From Parachitinimonas caeni (GTDB taxonomy: Bacteria > Pseudomonadota > Gammaproteobacteria > Burkholderiales > Chitinimonadaceae): 64,000 bases of DNA. Where the stretch lies: NCBI RefSeq assembly GCF_030129945.1, contig NZ_JARRAF010000006.1, forward strand, positions 62,001-126,000, written 5' to 3'. The position numbers and the translations under genes are program-made. Of the stretch, positions 19,430 to 27,725 are shown one piece after another; within the stretch, counting starts at the first letter, position 1; every line of letters begins with the position of its first letter. The notes beneath the pieces were generated by a model that had not been told where the DNA came from, did no database searches, and worked only from the letters and a program-made list of their open reading frames with translations.

Positions 19430-20434
19430 TTATTCAACAAAGCCTTCCTCACCCTTCTTGGCAATCACCAGCTGGCCTTCATCAGCCAGTCGTCGCACGA
19501 TCTTGAGAATTTCGCGCTGCTCCGCCTCCACTTCAGATAGCTTGACCGCCCCTTTGGCCTCGAAGTCGTCGCGCAGCATTTCCGCTGCCCGCGCCGACAT
19601 ATTGCGAAAGACCTTATTACGCAGCTCTTCACTGGTACCTTTGAGCGCAATGATGAGTGACTCGGACTGCACTTCGCGCAGCAGCAGCTGAATCCCGCGA
19701 TCGTCCACATCCACAAGGTTCTCGAACACGAACATCTTGTCCTGGATACGTTGCGCCAGCTCCGGGTCGTACTCGCGAATGGAATTGAGGGCCGATGTCT
19801 CGACCACGCCCCCCATGAAGTTGAGAATTTCGGCGGTCATCTTCTCGCCACCCATGACCGACTTCTTGATCCGGTCAGATCCGGACAGCAATTGGGTCAG
19901 CACGTCATTCAATTCGCGCAGAGCGGCAGGTTGCACGCCTTCGAGGGTAGCGATCCGCAGCAGGGCGTCATTGCGTAGTCGCTCGGTGAACTGGGCAAGG
20001 ATTTCAGAGCACTGATCAGGTTCCAGATGCACCAGAATGGTCGCGATAATCTGCGGATGCTCGTTTTTGATCAGTTCGGCCGCTGCGGCAGAATCCATCC
20101 ACTTCAGCGCCTCGATACCGGTGTTGTCGCCTCCCTGCAGAATGCGATCCAGCAGGTTGGCTGCTTTGTCTGAACCGAGGGCCTTGGTCAGCACAGAGCG
20201 GATGTATTCGTCTGCCGCGCCAAAATTGGCACGGTTCTGGGTTGAGGCGATGAAGTCGCCAATGACCTCTTCAACCTGCTCCCGCGTCACGTTGTCCATA
20301 TTGGCCATGGCGGAGCCGATTTTCTGTACCTCTTTCGGGCCAAGGTACTTAAACACCTCGACCGCCGCATCTTCTCCCAAGCTCATCAGGAGGATTGCGC
20401 AACGGCGGACGGCCTCGTCGTTGTTGGCACTCAT
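19430..20434 (-). CDS. fliG: Flagellar motor switch protein FliG
   Basis: A 334-residue rotor protein joining the MS ring to FliM and the stator. The N-terminal domain binds FliF, the middle EHPQ motif is in NEHPQIIATILVHLEPDQ, and the C-terminal torque helix contains FENLVDVDDRGIQLLLREV, with charged residues facing MotA. GGGAG seven bases before ATG 20434 is a good ribosome site. The 260-base gap to fliF upstream is unusually long for this cluster and contains a repeat fragment. Confidence 0.97.
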   Translation of the reverse strand: MSANNDEAVRRCAILLMSLGEDAAVEVFKYLGPKEVQKIGSAMANMDNVTREQVEEVIGDFIASTQNRANFGAADEYIRSVLTKALGSDKAANLLDRILQGGDNTGIEALKWMDSAAAAELIKNEHPQIIATILVHLEPDQCSEILAQFTERLRNDALLRIATLEGVQPAALRELNDVLTQLLSGSDRIKKSVMGGEKMTAEILNFMGGVVETSALNSIREYDPELAQRIQDKMFVFENLVDVDDRGIQLLLREVQSESLIIALKGTSEELRNKVFRNMSARAAEMLRDDFEAKGAVKLSEVEAEQREILKIVRRLADEGQLVIAKKGEEGFVE

Positions 20435-20602
20435 GGCCCATCTCCCTCTTGGTGAATTTTGTCAGGTTCTATTGGCTGCTATTCCGAAATACGCATCGCG
20501 TTCAACCGGCGCAAGCAAGCCGACACCCGATAATCGGTGCCAGATTCATCATAGTTCATTTCACAAAATTCGCCGGAAAGGCAATCTGGATAAGGCTTAC
20601 AG

Positions 20603-20650
20603 GGGTTAGGTTCTGTTGACGTAAGGTTTGCAGATCGCGTTTCGCCAGCA
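20603..20650. repeat. Half-element D (end of the flagellar-block repeat)
   Basis: GTTAGGTTCTGTTGACGTAAGGTTTGCAGATCGCGTTTCGCCAG, counted in two parts, matches the end of element B (read from 24503 downward) at most positions: the shared core is TCTGTTGAC, then AGGTTTGCAGATCG and GTTTC. No inverted partner was found. A weaker direct-orientation relative, CAGGTTCTATTGGC, lies at about 20463. It sits in the fliF-fliG gap. Confidence 0.6.
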
Positions 20651-20694
20651 ATCAGGACACACTACCGGCAAACCGCGAGGGTTCGAAGTAGCGG

Positions 20695-22416
20695 TCAGGA
20701 GGAGGTTTTCTTGTCGGGGTCGTCGTTCAGCCACTCGCGCACGATCGTGGCCACCATTCTTGGATCTTCCTTGGCCATTTCCTTGGCACGCTGAATCAGC
20801 TCGCTAAATGCGGCCAGGTGGGCCGAAGCCTCCGCTTCGGCGACCGCTTCGGCCTCGACCTCAGACTGGGCCAGCTCTTCGGCGGTCAGGGCTACGCTGC
20901 CTTCCTCACCCGCAGCCGCAGCCCGCTGTTCCTGTTTGGGCCGAATCACGTCGCGAAGGATAGGCCGAACCACGCCGAACATCAGGTAGGCCAGCACCAG
21001 CCCAATCAACGCAACCTTGATGATGTCGGTTGTATGGGCAATCAGGTATTCGGTGAGCTTCTCGATGAAGGACTTGCCTTCGACTTCCAGCACGCGATCC
21101 GCAAAGGCAGCGTTGACTACATTGAGGGAGTCCCCGCGATCCTTATTAAACCCCATTGCCTCGCGGACCAGATTGGTGATCTGGTTGAGCTCCGGTGTCG
21201 TCAGCGGTACAGACTTGATACCGCCATCCTTCTGGCTCACCCGCTTGTAATTGACCACCACGGCAACGGAAACCCGCTTGAGTGTTCCCACCGGCTGCTT
21301 GATGTGCTGAATGGTTTTATCAACTTCGTAATTCTTGGTCTGATCTTTTTGAGAAGTAGACGAACCCGTTCCCGTGCCATTGGCACCCGGTGGATTGGGC
21401 AAGGTCAATGGTGCGCTGGCCGTACCCGGTGGCTGGTTCGACAAGGCTCCGGGAACACCTGCCGGCGGAACCGGTGTATTCCCGCTCGCTTCGGCGGAGT
21501 GCTCGCTACGAATGGCCGCTGCATTCGGTGAGGAGTTGGGCTTGAACGACTCGGAACTTTGTTCGACTTCGGCAAAGTCCACAGCAGCAGTGACTTCCGC
21601 CTTGACGTTATCAACACCGACGATGGGCTCCAGAATCGACTGAATCCGCTTGGACAACCCCATCTCGATTTCCTGCACATAACGCAGCTGACGCTGGTTA
21701 AGCACACTATTGCCAGTCAGCTCAGGAATAGCCGACAGCAAATTACCGTCCTGATCGACCACCGTGACATTCTTTACGGGTAGATCGGGCACGCTACTGG
21801 ACACCAGATGTACCACGCCAGCAACCTGAGACCCATCCAGCAATCGACCAGGATGCAGGGTCAGTACGATTGAGGCGGTTGGCTTTTGTTGATCGCGCAA
21901 AAATACCGTCTGTTTGGGAATGGCCAGATGCACGCGCGCCATCTTGACGGCGGACAGAGACTCTATCGACCGAGCCAACTCACCTTCGACAGCACGCTGA
22001 TAATTGATTTGCTCGTTGAACTGACTGACACCGAATTTCTGGTTATCCAGCAGCTCGAAGCCGGCATTACCACCTTTGGGCAGACCTTGTGATGCCAGCC
22101 GCAGACGCGCATCGTAAACACGATCAGCCGGCACACTAACGACCCCCCCAGCATCCAGCTTGTAAGGGATATTCATCTGCTGCAAAGACTGAATGACGGA
22201 ACCGCCATCTTTATCAGACAGATTGGAATAAAGAATTTTGTAACCGGGATCCCGCGACCAAAGAAAAATCGCCGCAGCCACTGCAACGACAGCCGCTGCG
22301 ATGATGATCGCGATTATTTTGCGGGTATTACTGAGTTGATTGAAACGCTGGACGAGACTGGGCGAACCGGTAGGCGCACCCGACTTGTCATCAACCGAGA
22401 CAACAGCCTCATCCAT
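20695..22416 (-). CDS. fliF: Flagellar MS-ring protein FliF
   Basis: A 573-residue protein forming the MS ring. The first membrane helix is around residues 34-54 (IIAIIIAAAVVAVAAAIFLW), followed by ring-building motifs including NEQINYQRAVEGELARSIES and VDFAEVEQSSESFKPNSSP. A proline/alanine-rich periplasmic loop spans about 300-365, the second helix is near 455-475 (IIKVALIGLVLAYLMFG), and the acidic C-terminal tail that binds FliG ends in EWLNDDP. It starts 14 bases after the fliE stop. Confidence 0.97.
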   Translation of the reverse strand: MDEAVVSVDDKSGAPTGSPSLVQRFNQLSNTRKIIAIIIAAAVVAVAAAIFLWSRDPGYKILYSNLSDKDGGSVIQSLQQMNIPYKLDAGGVVSVPADRVYDARLRLASQGLPKGGNAGFELLDNQKFGVSQFNEQINYQRAVEGELARSIESLSAVKMARVHLAIPKQTVFLRDQQKPTASIVLTLHPGRLLDGSQVAGVVHLVSSSVPDLPVKNVTVVDQDGNLLSAIPELTGNSVLNQRQLRYVQEIEMGLSKRIQSILEPIVGVDNVKAEVTAAVDFAEVEQSSESFKPNSSPNAAAIRSEHSAEASGNTPVPPAGVPGALSNQPPGTASAPLTLPNPPGANGTGTGSSTSQKDQTKNYEVDKTIQHIKQPVGTLKRVSVAVVVNYKRVSQKDGGIKSVPLTTPELNQITNLVREAMGFNKDRGDSLNVVNAAFADRVLEVEGKSFIEKLTEYLIAHTTDIIKVALIGLVLAYLMFGVVRPILRDVIRPKQEQRAAAAGEEGSVALTAEELAQSEVEAEAVAEAEASAHLAAFSELIQRAKEMAKEDPRMVATIVREWLNDDPDKKTSS

Positions 22417-22430
22417 AGATCACACAGGTA

Positions 22431-22754
22431 TCACACCTGCATGTTCATAACTTCCTGGTAGGCCGACACCAGCTTGTTACGAACCTGCACCATTGTTTGG
22501 AAAGACAGGCTCGCCTTCTGCAAGGACACCATGACATCCTGCAGATTGGCATCGGGCGCCCCCGCCTCAAAAGCCTGCTGCTTGACCTGTGAATCCTGCT
22601 GCATCTGATTCACCTGGTCCAGCGACGCTTTGAGCACGGAAGCGAAATCCGGCGATTCGGGTTGTCCGTCCACCGCCGGCGCCGACTGGCCTGCCGCCCG
22701 GGCCGACATCGCCCGCAGCTCGCCCAGCAACTGATCTACGCCTTGCACGCTCAT
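22431..22754 (-). CDS. fliE: Flagellar hook-basal body protein FliE
   Basis: A 107-residue rod/MS-ring junction protein, first gene of the fliE-fliR run. The C-terminal half shows the family helices (PDANLQDVMVSLQKASLSFQ and MVQVRNKLVSAYQEVMNMQV). I choose ATG 22754, with GAGG eight bases upstream, over a longer start at 22796 that would add polar residues absent in FliE. A sigma-54-type promoter candidate lies about 100 bases upstream, between flrC and fliE. Confidence 0.94.
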   Translation of the reverse strand: MSVQGVDQLLGELRAMSARAAGQSAPAVDGQPESPDFASVLKASLDQVNQMQQDSQVKQQAFEAGAPDANLQDVMVSLQKASLSFQTMVQVRNKLVSAYQEVMNMQV

Positions 22755-22852
22755 GCTACTAACCTCGTTTTTGCTGCATTTTGGTTCGACTGCCAATCAA
22801 TACGACAGAATCAAACCAGGTGGAATGGACACCTGTTTGAAAGCAAACATCA

Positions 22853-22869
22853 GGCCATTTCTGCGCCAG
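22853..22869 (-). promoter_or_regulatory. Candidate sigma-54 promoter of the fliE operon
   Basis: On the minus strand the sequence CTGGCGCAGAAATGGCC has the invariant GG and GC doublets ten bases apart and matches most of the -24/-12 consensus (YTGGCAC-N5-TTGC). It lies right after the flrC stop and about 100 bases before fliE, the expected place for an FlrC-activated promoter. One -12 base differs from consensus. Confidence 0.5.
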
Positions 22870-22900
22870 TACCACTCCAACCGTTTATCCATGTGAAGAG

Positions 22901-24256
22901 TCAGGACTCTTCCCAACCTTCTTCGCGATATTGCTGAAGCTTGTAGCGCAAGGTTCTTTCGCTCATGCCAAGCTTCTGGGCTGCCAGCTTGCGCACCCCA
23001 CCCACTGATGCAAGGGTATCAAGAATATGACGCCGCCTCACTGTTTCCATATCGGTCACGGGCGCTTCCGTTGCGGGCTCAGCGGCAACCATTGCCGCAC
23101 TTGCCGGTATAGGCGGCAAATTTTGCCGGCGCAAGCTTGTTGGCAAGAATAAATGCATAGGCTCGATCTCGTCACCTGGAGCCAGAATCAAAGCACGTTG
23201 CATAACGTTCTCCAGCTCGCGGATATTGCCTTCCCAAGTATAGCCAACCAACTGGGCCGCAGCCGCCTCGGAAATCGCCGGAATGCGTCTGCCGGACGTG
23301 GCGGCATGGCGGGCAACAATCGCCTTGGCCAGAGGCACAATGTCATCGGGTCGCTCCCGCAAGGCGGGCAGTGCCAAGGGAAAGACATTTAATCGGTAAA
23401 ACAGGTCTTCACGAAACCGGCCGTGCTCGACCTCATCCGGCATATCACGATTGGAAGTCGCCAACACCCGGATATCAAGCGGGATAGCCTTGCGCCCCCC
23501 AACCCTTTCCACTTCCCGTTCCTGCAGTACCCGCAATAGTTTGGCTTGTAGCTCCAAAGACATTTCGGAGATTTCATCGAGTAGCAGTGTGCCACCCTGC
23601 GCTTGCTCGAACTTGCCGATATAGGAAGCCCCGGCGCCTGTAAAAGCGCCTTTTTCATGACCAAACAACGTGGACTCCAGCAACTCTTTGGGGATAGCGG
23701 CACAGTTGATGGCGACAAACGGGCCGGATGTGCGATTCGAATGACGGTGAATAAAACGTGCGAGAACTTCCTTGCCGGTCCCGCTCTCACCGGTGATCAG
23801 TACTGTGGCATCGGAAGCTGCTACACGTTTGGCAATATCCAGCAATTTGCACATCGCCGGGTCTTCGGCGATCACCGCATCGTCATCGACGGCCGGCAGC
23901 ATATAGCGCGCAACCTCGCGCAGGAGGGAATCTGGATCGAAGGGTTTGGGAAGGTAGTGGCTCGCCCCTGCGTGCATGGCAGCCACGGCTTTATCAACCA
24001 CAGCGTACGCTGTCATCAGGATAACGGGCAGATAGGGATACCGCAGTTTGACTTCCCTGAGTAGCGTCTCGCCATTCATAGGGCTCATCTGCACATCGCT
24101 CAGCACCAACCCCACTTGAGATTGGGCCAATACTTCCAAGCCATGCTGGCCATCCTCCGCTGCCAATACCTGATAACCAGCCAGTTGCAAGGTATCGGTC
24201 AGGGCCTCGCGCAGGTCGTTGTCATCTTCGACGATCAATATCGGCAGTAGCGCCAT
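22901..24256 (-). CDS. flrC: Sigma-54-dependent flagellar response regulator FlrC/FleR type
   Basis: A 451-residue NtrC-family activator. A receiver domain (VEDDNDL; phosphoacceptor aspartate in LSDVQMSPMNG; KPF) spans residues 1-120. The AAA+ domain has Walker A GESGTGKE, the sigma-54 contact loop GAFTGA and Walker B GGTLLLDEI. A Fis-type helix-turn-helix ends the protein (AAQKLGMSERTLRYKLQQY). In Vibrio and Pseudomonas this regulator, phosphorylated by FlrB/FleS, turns on basal-body and hook genes from sigma-54 promoters, and fliE follows it. Its partner kinase is 3.5 kb upstream instead of adjacent; three genes lie between. Confidence 0.93.
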   Translation of the reverse strand: MALLPILIVEDDNDLREALTDTLQLAGYQVLAAEDGQHGLEVLAQSQVGLVLSDVQMSPMNGETLLREVKLRYPYLPVILMTAYAVVDKAVAAMHAGASHYLPKPFDPDSLLREVARYMLPAVDDDAVIAEDPAMCKLLDIAKRVAASDATVLITGESGTGKEVLARFIHRHSNRTSGPFVAINCAAIPKELLESTLFGHEKGAFTGAGASYIGKFEQAQGGTLLLDEISEMSLELQAKLLRVLQEREVERVGGRKAIPLDIRVLATSNRDMPDEVEHGRFREDLFYRLNVFPLALPALRERPDDIVPLAKAIVARHAATSGRRIPAISEAAAAQLVGYTWEGNIRELENVMQRALILAPGDEIEPMHLFLPTSLRRQNLPPIPASAAMVAAEPATEAPVTDMETVRRRHILDTLASVGGVRKLAAQKLGMSERTLRYKLQQYREEGWEES

Positions 24257-24277
24257 CCGCGTTATGTCTCCATGTTC

Positions 24278-24496
24278 AAGCTATGTTGGCGTTTGATCTG
24301 GTTGCATGGCTGTCGCTGCGTCGCAAGCGGGTCGCCATAGCCCCTTGTGCGGGAATCTGCCGGGCCGAGCGGAACACGACCCAAACATGGCGCAGGCCAT
24401 TTTTTGGCAAAGCTTGATCTGTAAACCAAACCTCAGCAGAACCAGGCCATTTTCTGGTGAAACTCGATCTGCAAACCTCATGTCAACAGAGCCTAG
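24278..24496. mobile_element. MITE-like element B between cheB-like gene and flrC
   Basis: The right end reads GTCAACAGAGCC-TA-G; the left end AAGCTATGTTGGCGTTTG is a degenerate inverted partner of TAGGCTCTGTTGACGTTT. Inside, two about-50-base imperfect direct copies occur side by side (24394-24443 and 24444-24493), both running AGGCCATTTT-TGG-AA--T-GATCTG-AAACC. The TAG at the right end forms the stop codon of the upstream CheB-like gene. No coding potential. Confidence 0.6.
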
Positions 24497-25257
24497 CCAC
24501 CCGACGTGCCCCGTACTGTAGCCCAATAAGTAAGGATACGCCCCGCGATCTGGCTGATCCCGACAATCTCGTTGACAGCCCCAACGGCCACGGCCTCTTT
24601 GGGCATGCCGTAGACCACGCAGCTTTTTTCATCCTGTGCCAGGTTATAAGCCCCTGCCTGCCGCATTTCCAGCATGCCTTGCGCGCCATCTTTGCCCATG
24701 CCGGTGAGGATCACGCCGATTGCATTCTTGCCCGCCAGGTTCGCGACAGACCGAAATAGAACATCGACGGAAGGACGATGACGATTGACGGGCGGCGCCT
24801 GCGATAACTCACAATGGTAGCGATCGCCATCCCTCCCCAACAGCAAGTGAGAGTGCCCAGGTGCTAAATAGGCATGGCCAGTCTGCAGGCGCATGCCTGC
24901 CTCGGCCTCGTGCACCTCTAACGCGCATAGGGTATTCAGCCGGCTGGCAAAGGCCTTGGTGAAGGCCTCGGGCATATGCTGGGTAATAAGAATGGGGGGC
25001 AGATCAACCGGCAAAGCCTGTAGCACCGTTTTCAACGCTTCGGTTCCTCCGGTGGAGGCCCCCATCACGATTACCCACCCTGCTCTGGAGTCGTACCGGC
25101 GCTCACAGGGCAGCACGGCATCGGCCGACAGCTGCGGACTGGTAGCGTGGTTTCCCACGGCAGACCGGATGCGCGTACGAATTTCCTGGGCGCGCAAGTC
25201 CTCTCTCGATGGAGATTGCTCTGCCGATGGGTCTGGGGGTGAATCGGGCTGATTCAT
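24493..25257 (-). CDS. CheB-type protein-glutamate methylesterase domain protein without receiver
   Basis: A 254-residue protein that is essentially a CheB catalytic domain. The catalytic serine is in [14 protein letters not shown], the histidine in [17 protein letters not shown] and the aspartate in [12 protein letters not shown], all intact. The N-terminal 65 residues are polar ([19 protein letters not shown]) and contain no receiver domain, so activity cannot be controlled by CheA phosphotransfer in the usual way. Known CheB proteins remove methyl groups from chemoreceptors. ATG 25257 has GGAG five bases upstream. It lies between the HsbR-like gene and flrC, flanked by repeat elements; its stop codon belongs to the end of element B. 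Confidence 0.85.
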   Translation of the reverse strand: MNQPDSPPDPSAEQSPSREDLRAQEIRTRIRSAVGNHATSPQLSADAVLPCERRYDSRAGWVIVMGASTGGTEALKTVLQALPVDLPPILITQHMPEAFTKAFASRLNTLCALEVHEAEAGMRLQTGHAYLAPGHSHLLLGRDGDRYHCELSQAPPVNRHRPSVDVLFRSVANLAGKNAIGVILTGMGKDGAQGMLEMRQAGAYNLAQDEKSCVVYGMPKEAVAVGAVNEIVGISQIAGRILTYWATVRGTSGG

Positions 25258-25298
25258 GATTGCTCCAGGCCACAAGGTAAATGCAATACCAAAAAGCC

Positions 25299-25431
25299 TA
25301 GGCTCTGTTGACGTTTCATGTGGGATCGCGTTCTAGCGGACTCAGGTCAATCCAACCTCTCGGACTGTGCCTGACCGTACCTCAAAAAACACGGCCTGGT
25401 GCGACCAGAAATGAAACCTCGACAGAGCCTA
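25299..25431. mobile_element. MITE-like element A (best-preserved copy)
   Basis: GGCTCTGTTGACGTTTCATG at the left (from 25301) faces an inverted copy at the right (GGCTCTGTCGAGGTTTCATT read on the minus strand from 25429). The 129-base element lies between two TA dinucleotides, and both ends sit in a CTAG palindrome, as expected for TA target duplication. There is no internal gene. It occupies the gap between the HsbR-like gene and the CheB-like gene. Relation to an IS family is inferred only from the end structure. Confidence 0.7.
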
Positions 25432-25568
25432 GTCTACCGGTGCTGGCAGATGCACTTGGGCACAAGGCGCCAAGGGGTAGATCCAGGCCAGTTTCACCGC
25501 CAAGCCTGCGAAAAAGTGCTCTCGCGGCAGGACCGGCTTAGCCGGCGTGTCCTCAACAACACCTGTCG

Positions 25569-27332
25569 TTACTTCGAGCCGCCAGCTGCTGCCTGATCAA
25601 CCAGCAAATGCGTTTTGGGCACGTAATACGCGATCACCTCGTTGCCCAGTCCTGAATATTCAACAATCGGGCACAAAGCCCTTACCAGCAGAATGCCCCG
25701 TCCATGAGCTGGCCGTGCGATTTCGACATTACGTGGCGGGGAATAGCGGATCCAGTCGAAGCCTTCGCCGCTATCGCGCACCCGCAGGCGGAACACGTCT
25801 TTTTCCTGTACGCGCAACCCCATCAATTCAATGTCGATCCGGCCCTCTTGCAGATTGGCGAGCCGCTGCTCACGTTCCTGCAGGTAGCTCTCCATTCCCT
25901 CTGCATCGTGTTTGAGTGTGGAAGACAGCTTGAGCAGACCGTGATCCACCGCATTCACGAACAGCTCTGTCAGTATAAGAAATATATCGGATTGAACCTC
26001 GGGCACGGTGCAGATCTGATCCACCAGACCCATGATGTAAGGCACGGAATTGACGCGGCGCAGTTCTTCCGCGCCCAGCGAAAGCTGCTGCCGCCAGATA
26101 AAGCTGTGCTCAGCCAACAAGGCATCAGCCAGCTCCAGATCACTATCCCCGGCATAAACCGACTCGCAGTCGAGCGACAGGCTACGTGACTGGCCAGCCG
26201 CCAGGCTGACCATGACTACTGACACATCATCGTGATGCGACAAACCATCCAGAAAACGACCCAATGCATCGACCAGCCCCTGCATACGACCAGTAGGCGG
26301 GGATGACTCAACCGAAGCCAGTACACGTTGGGAACCAAATTGCTCGCCATCCACACGCCGGGCTTCAATCAAGCCATCCGAACACACCATCAACGTCTCA
26401 TCACCTTCAAAGAAATGGTGCTCGGTAACCATTTCCAGATCGCGCGTCGGCAAAATACCCAGCGGCAGATTGCGAGACCGCCAGGATTTGATCAGATGCC
26501 CCTCTTTGCCCAGCAGAAACACATCAGGAATCCCACCGTTCCAGACCTCGATCTGCCGATTGATGTTGTCAATAGCCAGCAAGGCCGTGGCTACAAACCG
26601 GCCACGCGGCAAGACCTGGCGGATCTTGTCGTTCATTTCCGCCAGAATATCTTTCAGGGTAAACCCCTTCTCGGTCATCGTGTAGAAAGGTTGGGTCAAG
26701 GGCAGCACGTTCAGGGCTGCCGTCAGCCCGTGTCCGATTCCATCGGCCAGCAACAGATGCAACACCTGACCCGGGGTTCGAGCAGCGGCGATAAGGTCGC
26801 CAGACAGGCTTTCTGCTGGTGAAATCCAGTATTCGATCTGTGGATCGGACAAGCGCTCTGCATTCACCAATTGATCCATCAGATGCCGCGCGACCCGCTT
26901 CTCTTCTTCGGCGTGGTCGTAATATTCCGCCAGCTTGACTGACTGCTCACGCACCTTGCGGTTAAGCAGCACTGTGCGCTCAATCGCCTTGATCTTTGCT
27001 TCGAGAATGCGCAGGTTGATGGGCTTGATGATGTAATCATCCGCCCCTTGCTCAATCGCATCGGCCAGCCGGTTCTCTTCACCAATTGCAGTGACAAATA
27101 TGATCGGAATCCAGCGCTCGCCGGCCTGACGCTTGATCAGGCGCGCAGCCTGTGGCCCATCCATCACCGGCATCAGCATGTCGAGCAACACCACGTCAGG
27201 CATATCCTTGCGGAATGCCTCGACCGCCTCGGCACCATTGTTGGCCGTCACCGGAATGTGGCCCATGGCCTCGACAAACCGGCTCACCAGCAGGCGAATC
27301 ACCTCGGTGTCGTCGACGATCAGGATCTTCAT
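25569..27332 (-). CDS. Response regulator with PP2C (SpoIIE) phosphatase and anti-sigma-type kinase domains, HsbR-like
   Basis: A 587-residue three-domain protein. Residues 1-125 are a receiver (ILIVDDTEV; aspartate in VLLDMLMPVMDG; YIIKPI). Residues 170-390 are a PP2C/SpoIIE phosphatase with LLLADGIGHGLTAAL, MVCSDGLIEAR and HHDDVSVVMV, which carry the metal-binding aspartates. Residues 450-580 are a HATPase_c_2 domain (ELFVNAVDHGLL, RDSGEGFDW, GRGILLVRAL) like RsbW-type serine kinases. This order matches HsbR of Pseudomonas aeruginosa, which phosphorylates and dephosphorylates the STAS protein HsbA that binds FlgM. A STAS gene lies directly upstream here. So it is probably both writer and eraser in a partner switch. 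No clear ribosome site; coupling to the STAS gene is likely. Confidence 0.88.
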   Translation of the reverse strand: MKILIVDDTEVIRLLVSRFVEAMGHIPVTANNGAEAVEAFRKDMPDVVLLDMLMPVMDGPQAARLIKRQAGERWIPIIFVTAIGEENRLADAIEQGADDYIIKPINLRILEAKIKAIERTVLLNRKVREQSVKLAEYYDHAEEEKRVARHLMDQLVNAERLSDPQIEYWISPAESLSGDLIAAARTPGQVLHLLLADGIGHGLTAALNVLPLTQPFYTMTEKGFTLKDILAEMNDKIRQVLPRGRFVATALLAIDNINRQIEVWNGGIPDVFLLGKEGHLIKSWRSRNLPLGILPTRDLEMVTEHHFFEGDETLMVCSDGLIEARRVDGEQFGSQRVLASVESSPPTGRMQGLVDALGRFLDGLSHHDDVSVVMVSLAAGQSRSLSLDCESVYAGDSDLELADALLAEHSFIWRQQLSLGAEELRRVNSVPYIMGLVDQICTVPEVQSDIFLILTELFVNAVDHGLLKLSSTLKHDAEGMESYLQEREQRLANLQEGRIDIELMGLRVQEKDVFRLRVRDSGEGFDWIRYSPPRNVEIARPAHGRGILLVRALCPIVEYSGLGNEVIAYYVPKTHLLVDQAAAGGSK

Positions 27333-27354
27333 GAGGGGCGGATCATGCGTGCCG

Positions 27355-27660
27355 TCAGCGGATCGTGAAGATTTTGCCGAAGCAGGCGATTTCGAGGACT
27401 TGCCGAACGGAATCGCGACAGTTGACCAAGGCCAGCGTCTTGCTCGCCGCCGCGACCTTTTCCTTCAGCAGCAGCAACATGCCAAGCGCCGAGCTATCGA
27501 GATAACTGACATTCTGAAAGTCGACGTGGACTTCGCGCACGGCCTCAGCCGCCAGAACCTCCTCGCAAGCCTGCCGGAAGTCACGATGGGCATTGAAGTC
27601 GAACTGACCATTCAATACCAGACGACCGATGGTGCCGTCGATTTCAACGGTTGGATGCAT
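27355..27660 (-). CDS. STAS-domain anti-sigma factor antagonist, HsbA-like
   Basis: A 101-residue single-domain STAS protein. The phosphorylatable serine is in YLDSSALGMLLLL, the classic SpoIIAA/HsbA site, and VHVDFQNVSYLD is the core strand. Known STAS antagonists bind an anti-sigma factor when unphosphorylated and release it when phosphorylated; P. aeruginosa HsbA targets FlgM. Its downstream neighbour, 22 bases away, encodes the matching kinase/phosphatase. AAAGG lies eight bases before ATG 27660. The target here is not visible; FlgM is an inference from context. Confidence 0.88.
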   Translation of the reverse strand: MHPTVEIDGTIGRLVLNGQFDFNAHRDFRQACEEVLAAEAVREVHVDFQNVSYLDSSALGMLLLLKEKVAAASKTLALVNCRDSVRQVLEIACFGKIFTIR

Positions 27661-27725
27661 TCAAAAAACCTTTCCAATTCTTAACTGGCGGTGCGCTGTG
27701 CAACCTGCCATTCCAACATAGGTGC

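Noticed and set aside
25498-25524. Plus-strand frame reading RQACEKVLSR, similar to RQACEEVLAA of the STAS protein 2 kb away
   Set aside because: The match is only about eight residues (67 percent at base level over 27 bases), is in inverted orientation and has no extended similarity on either side; likely chance, at most a relic.
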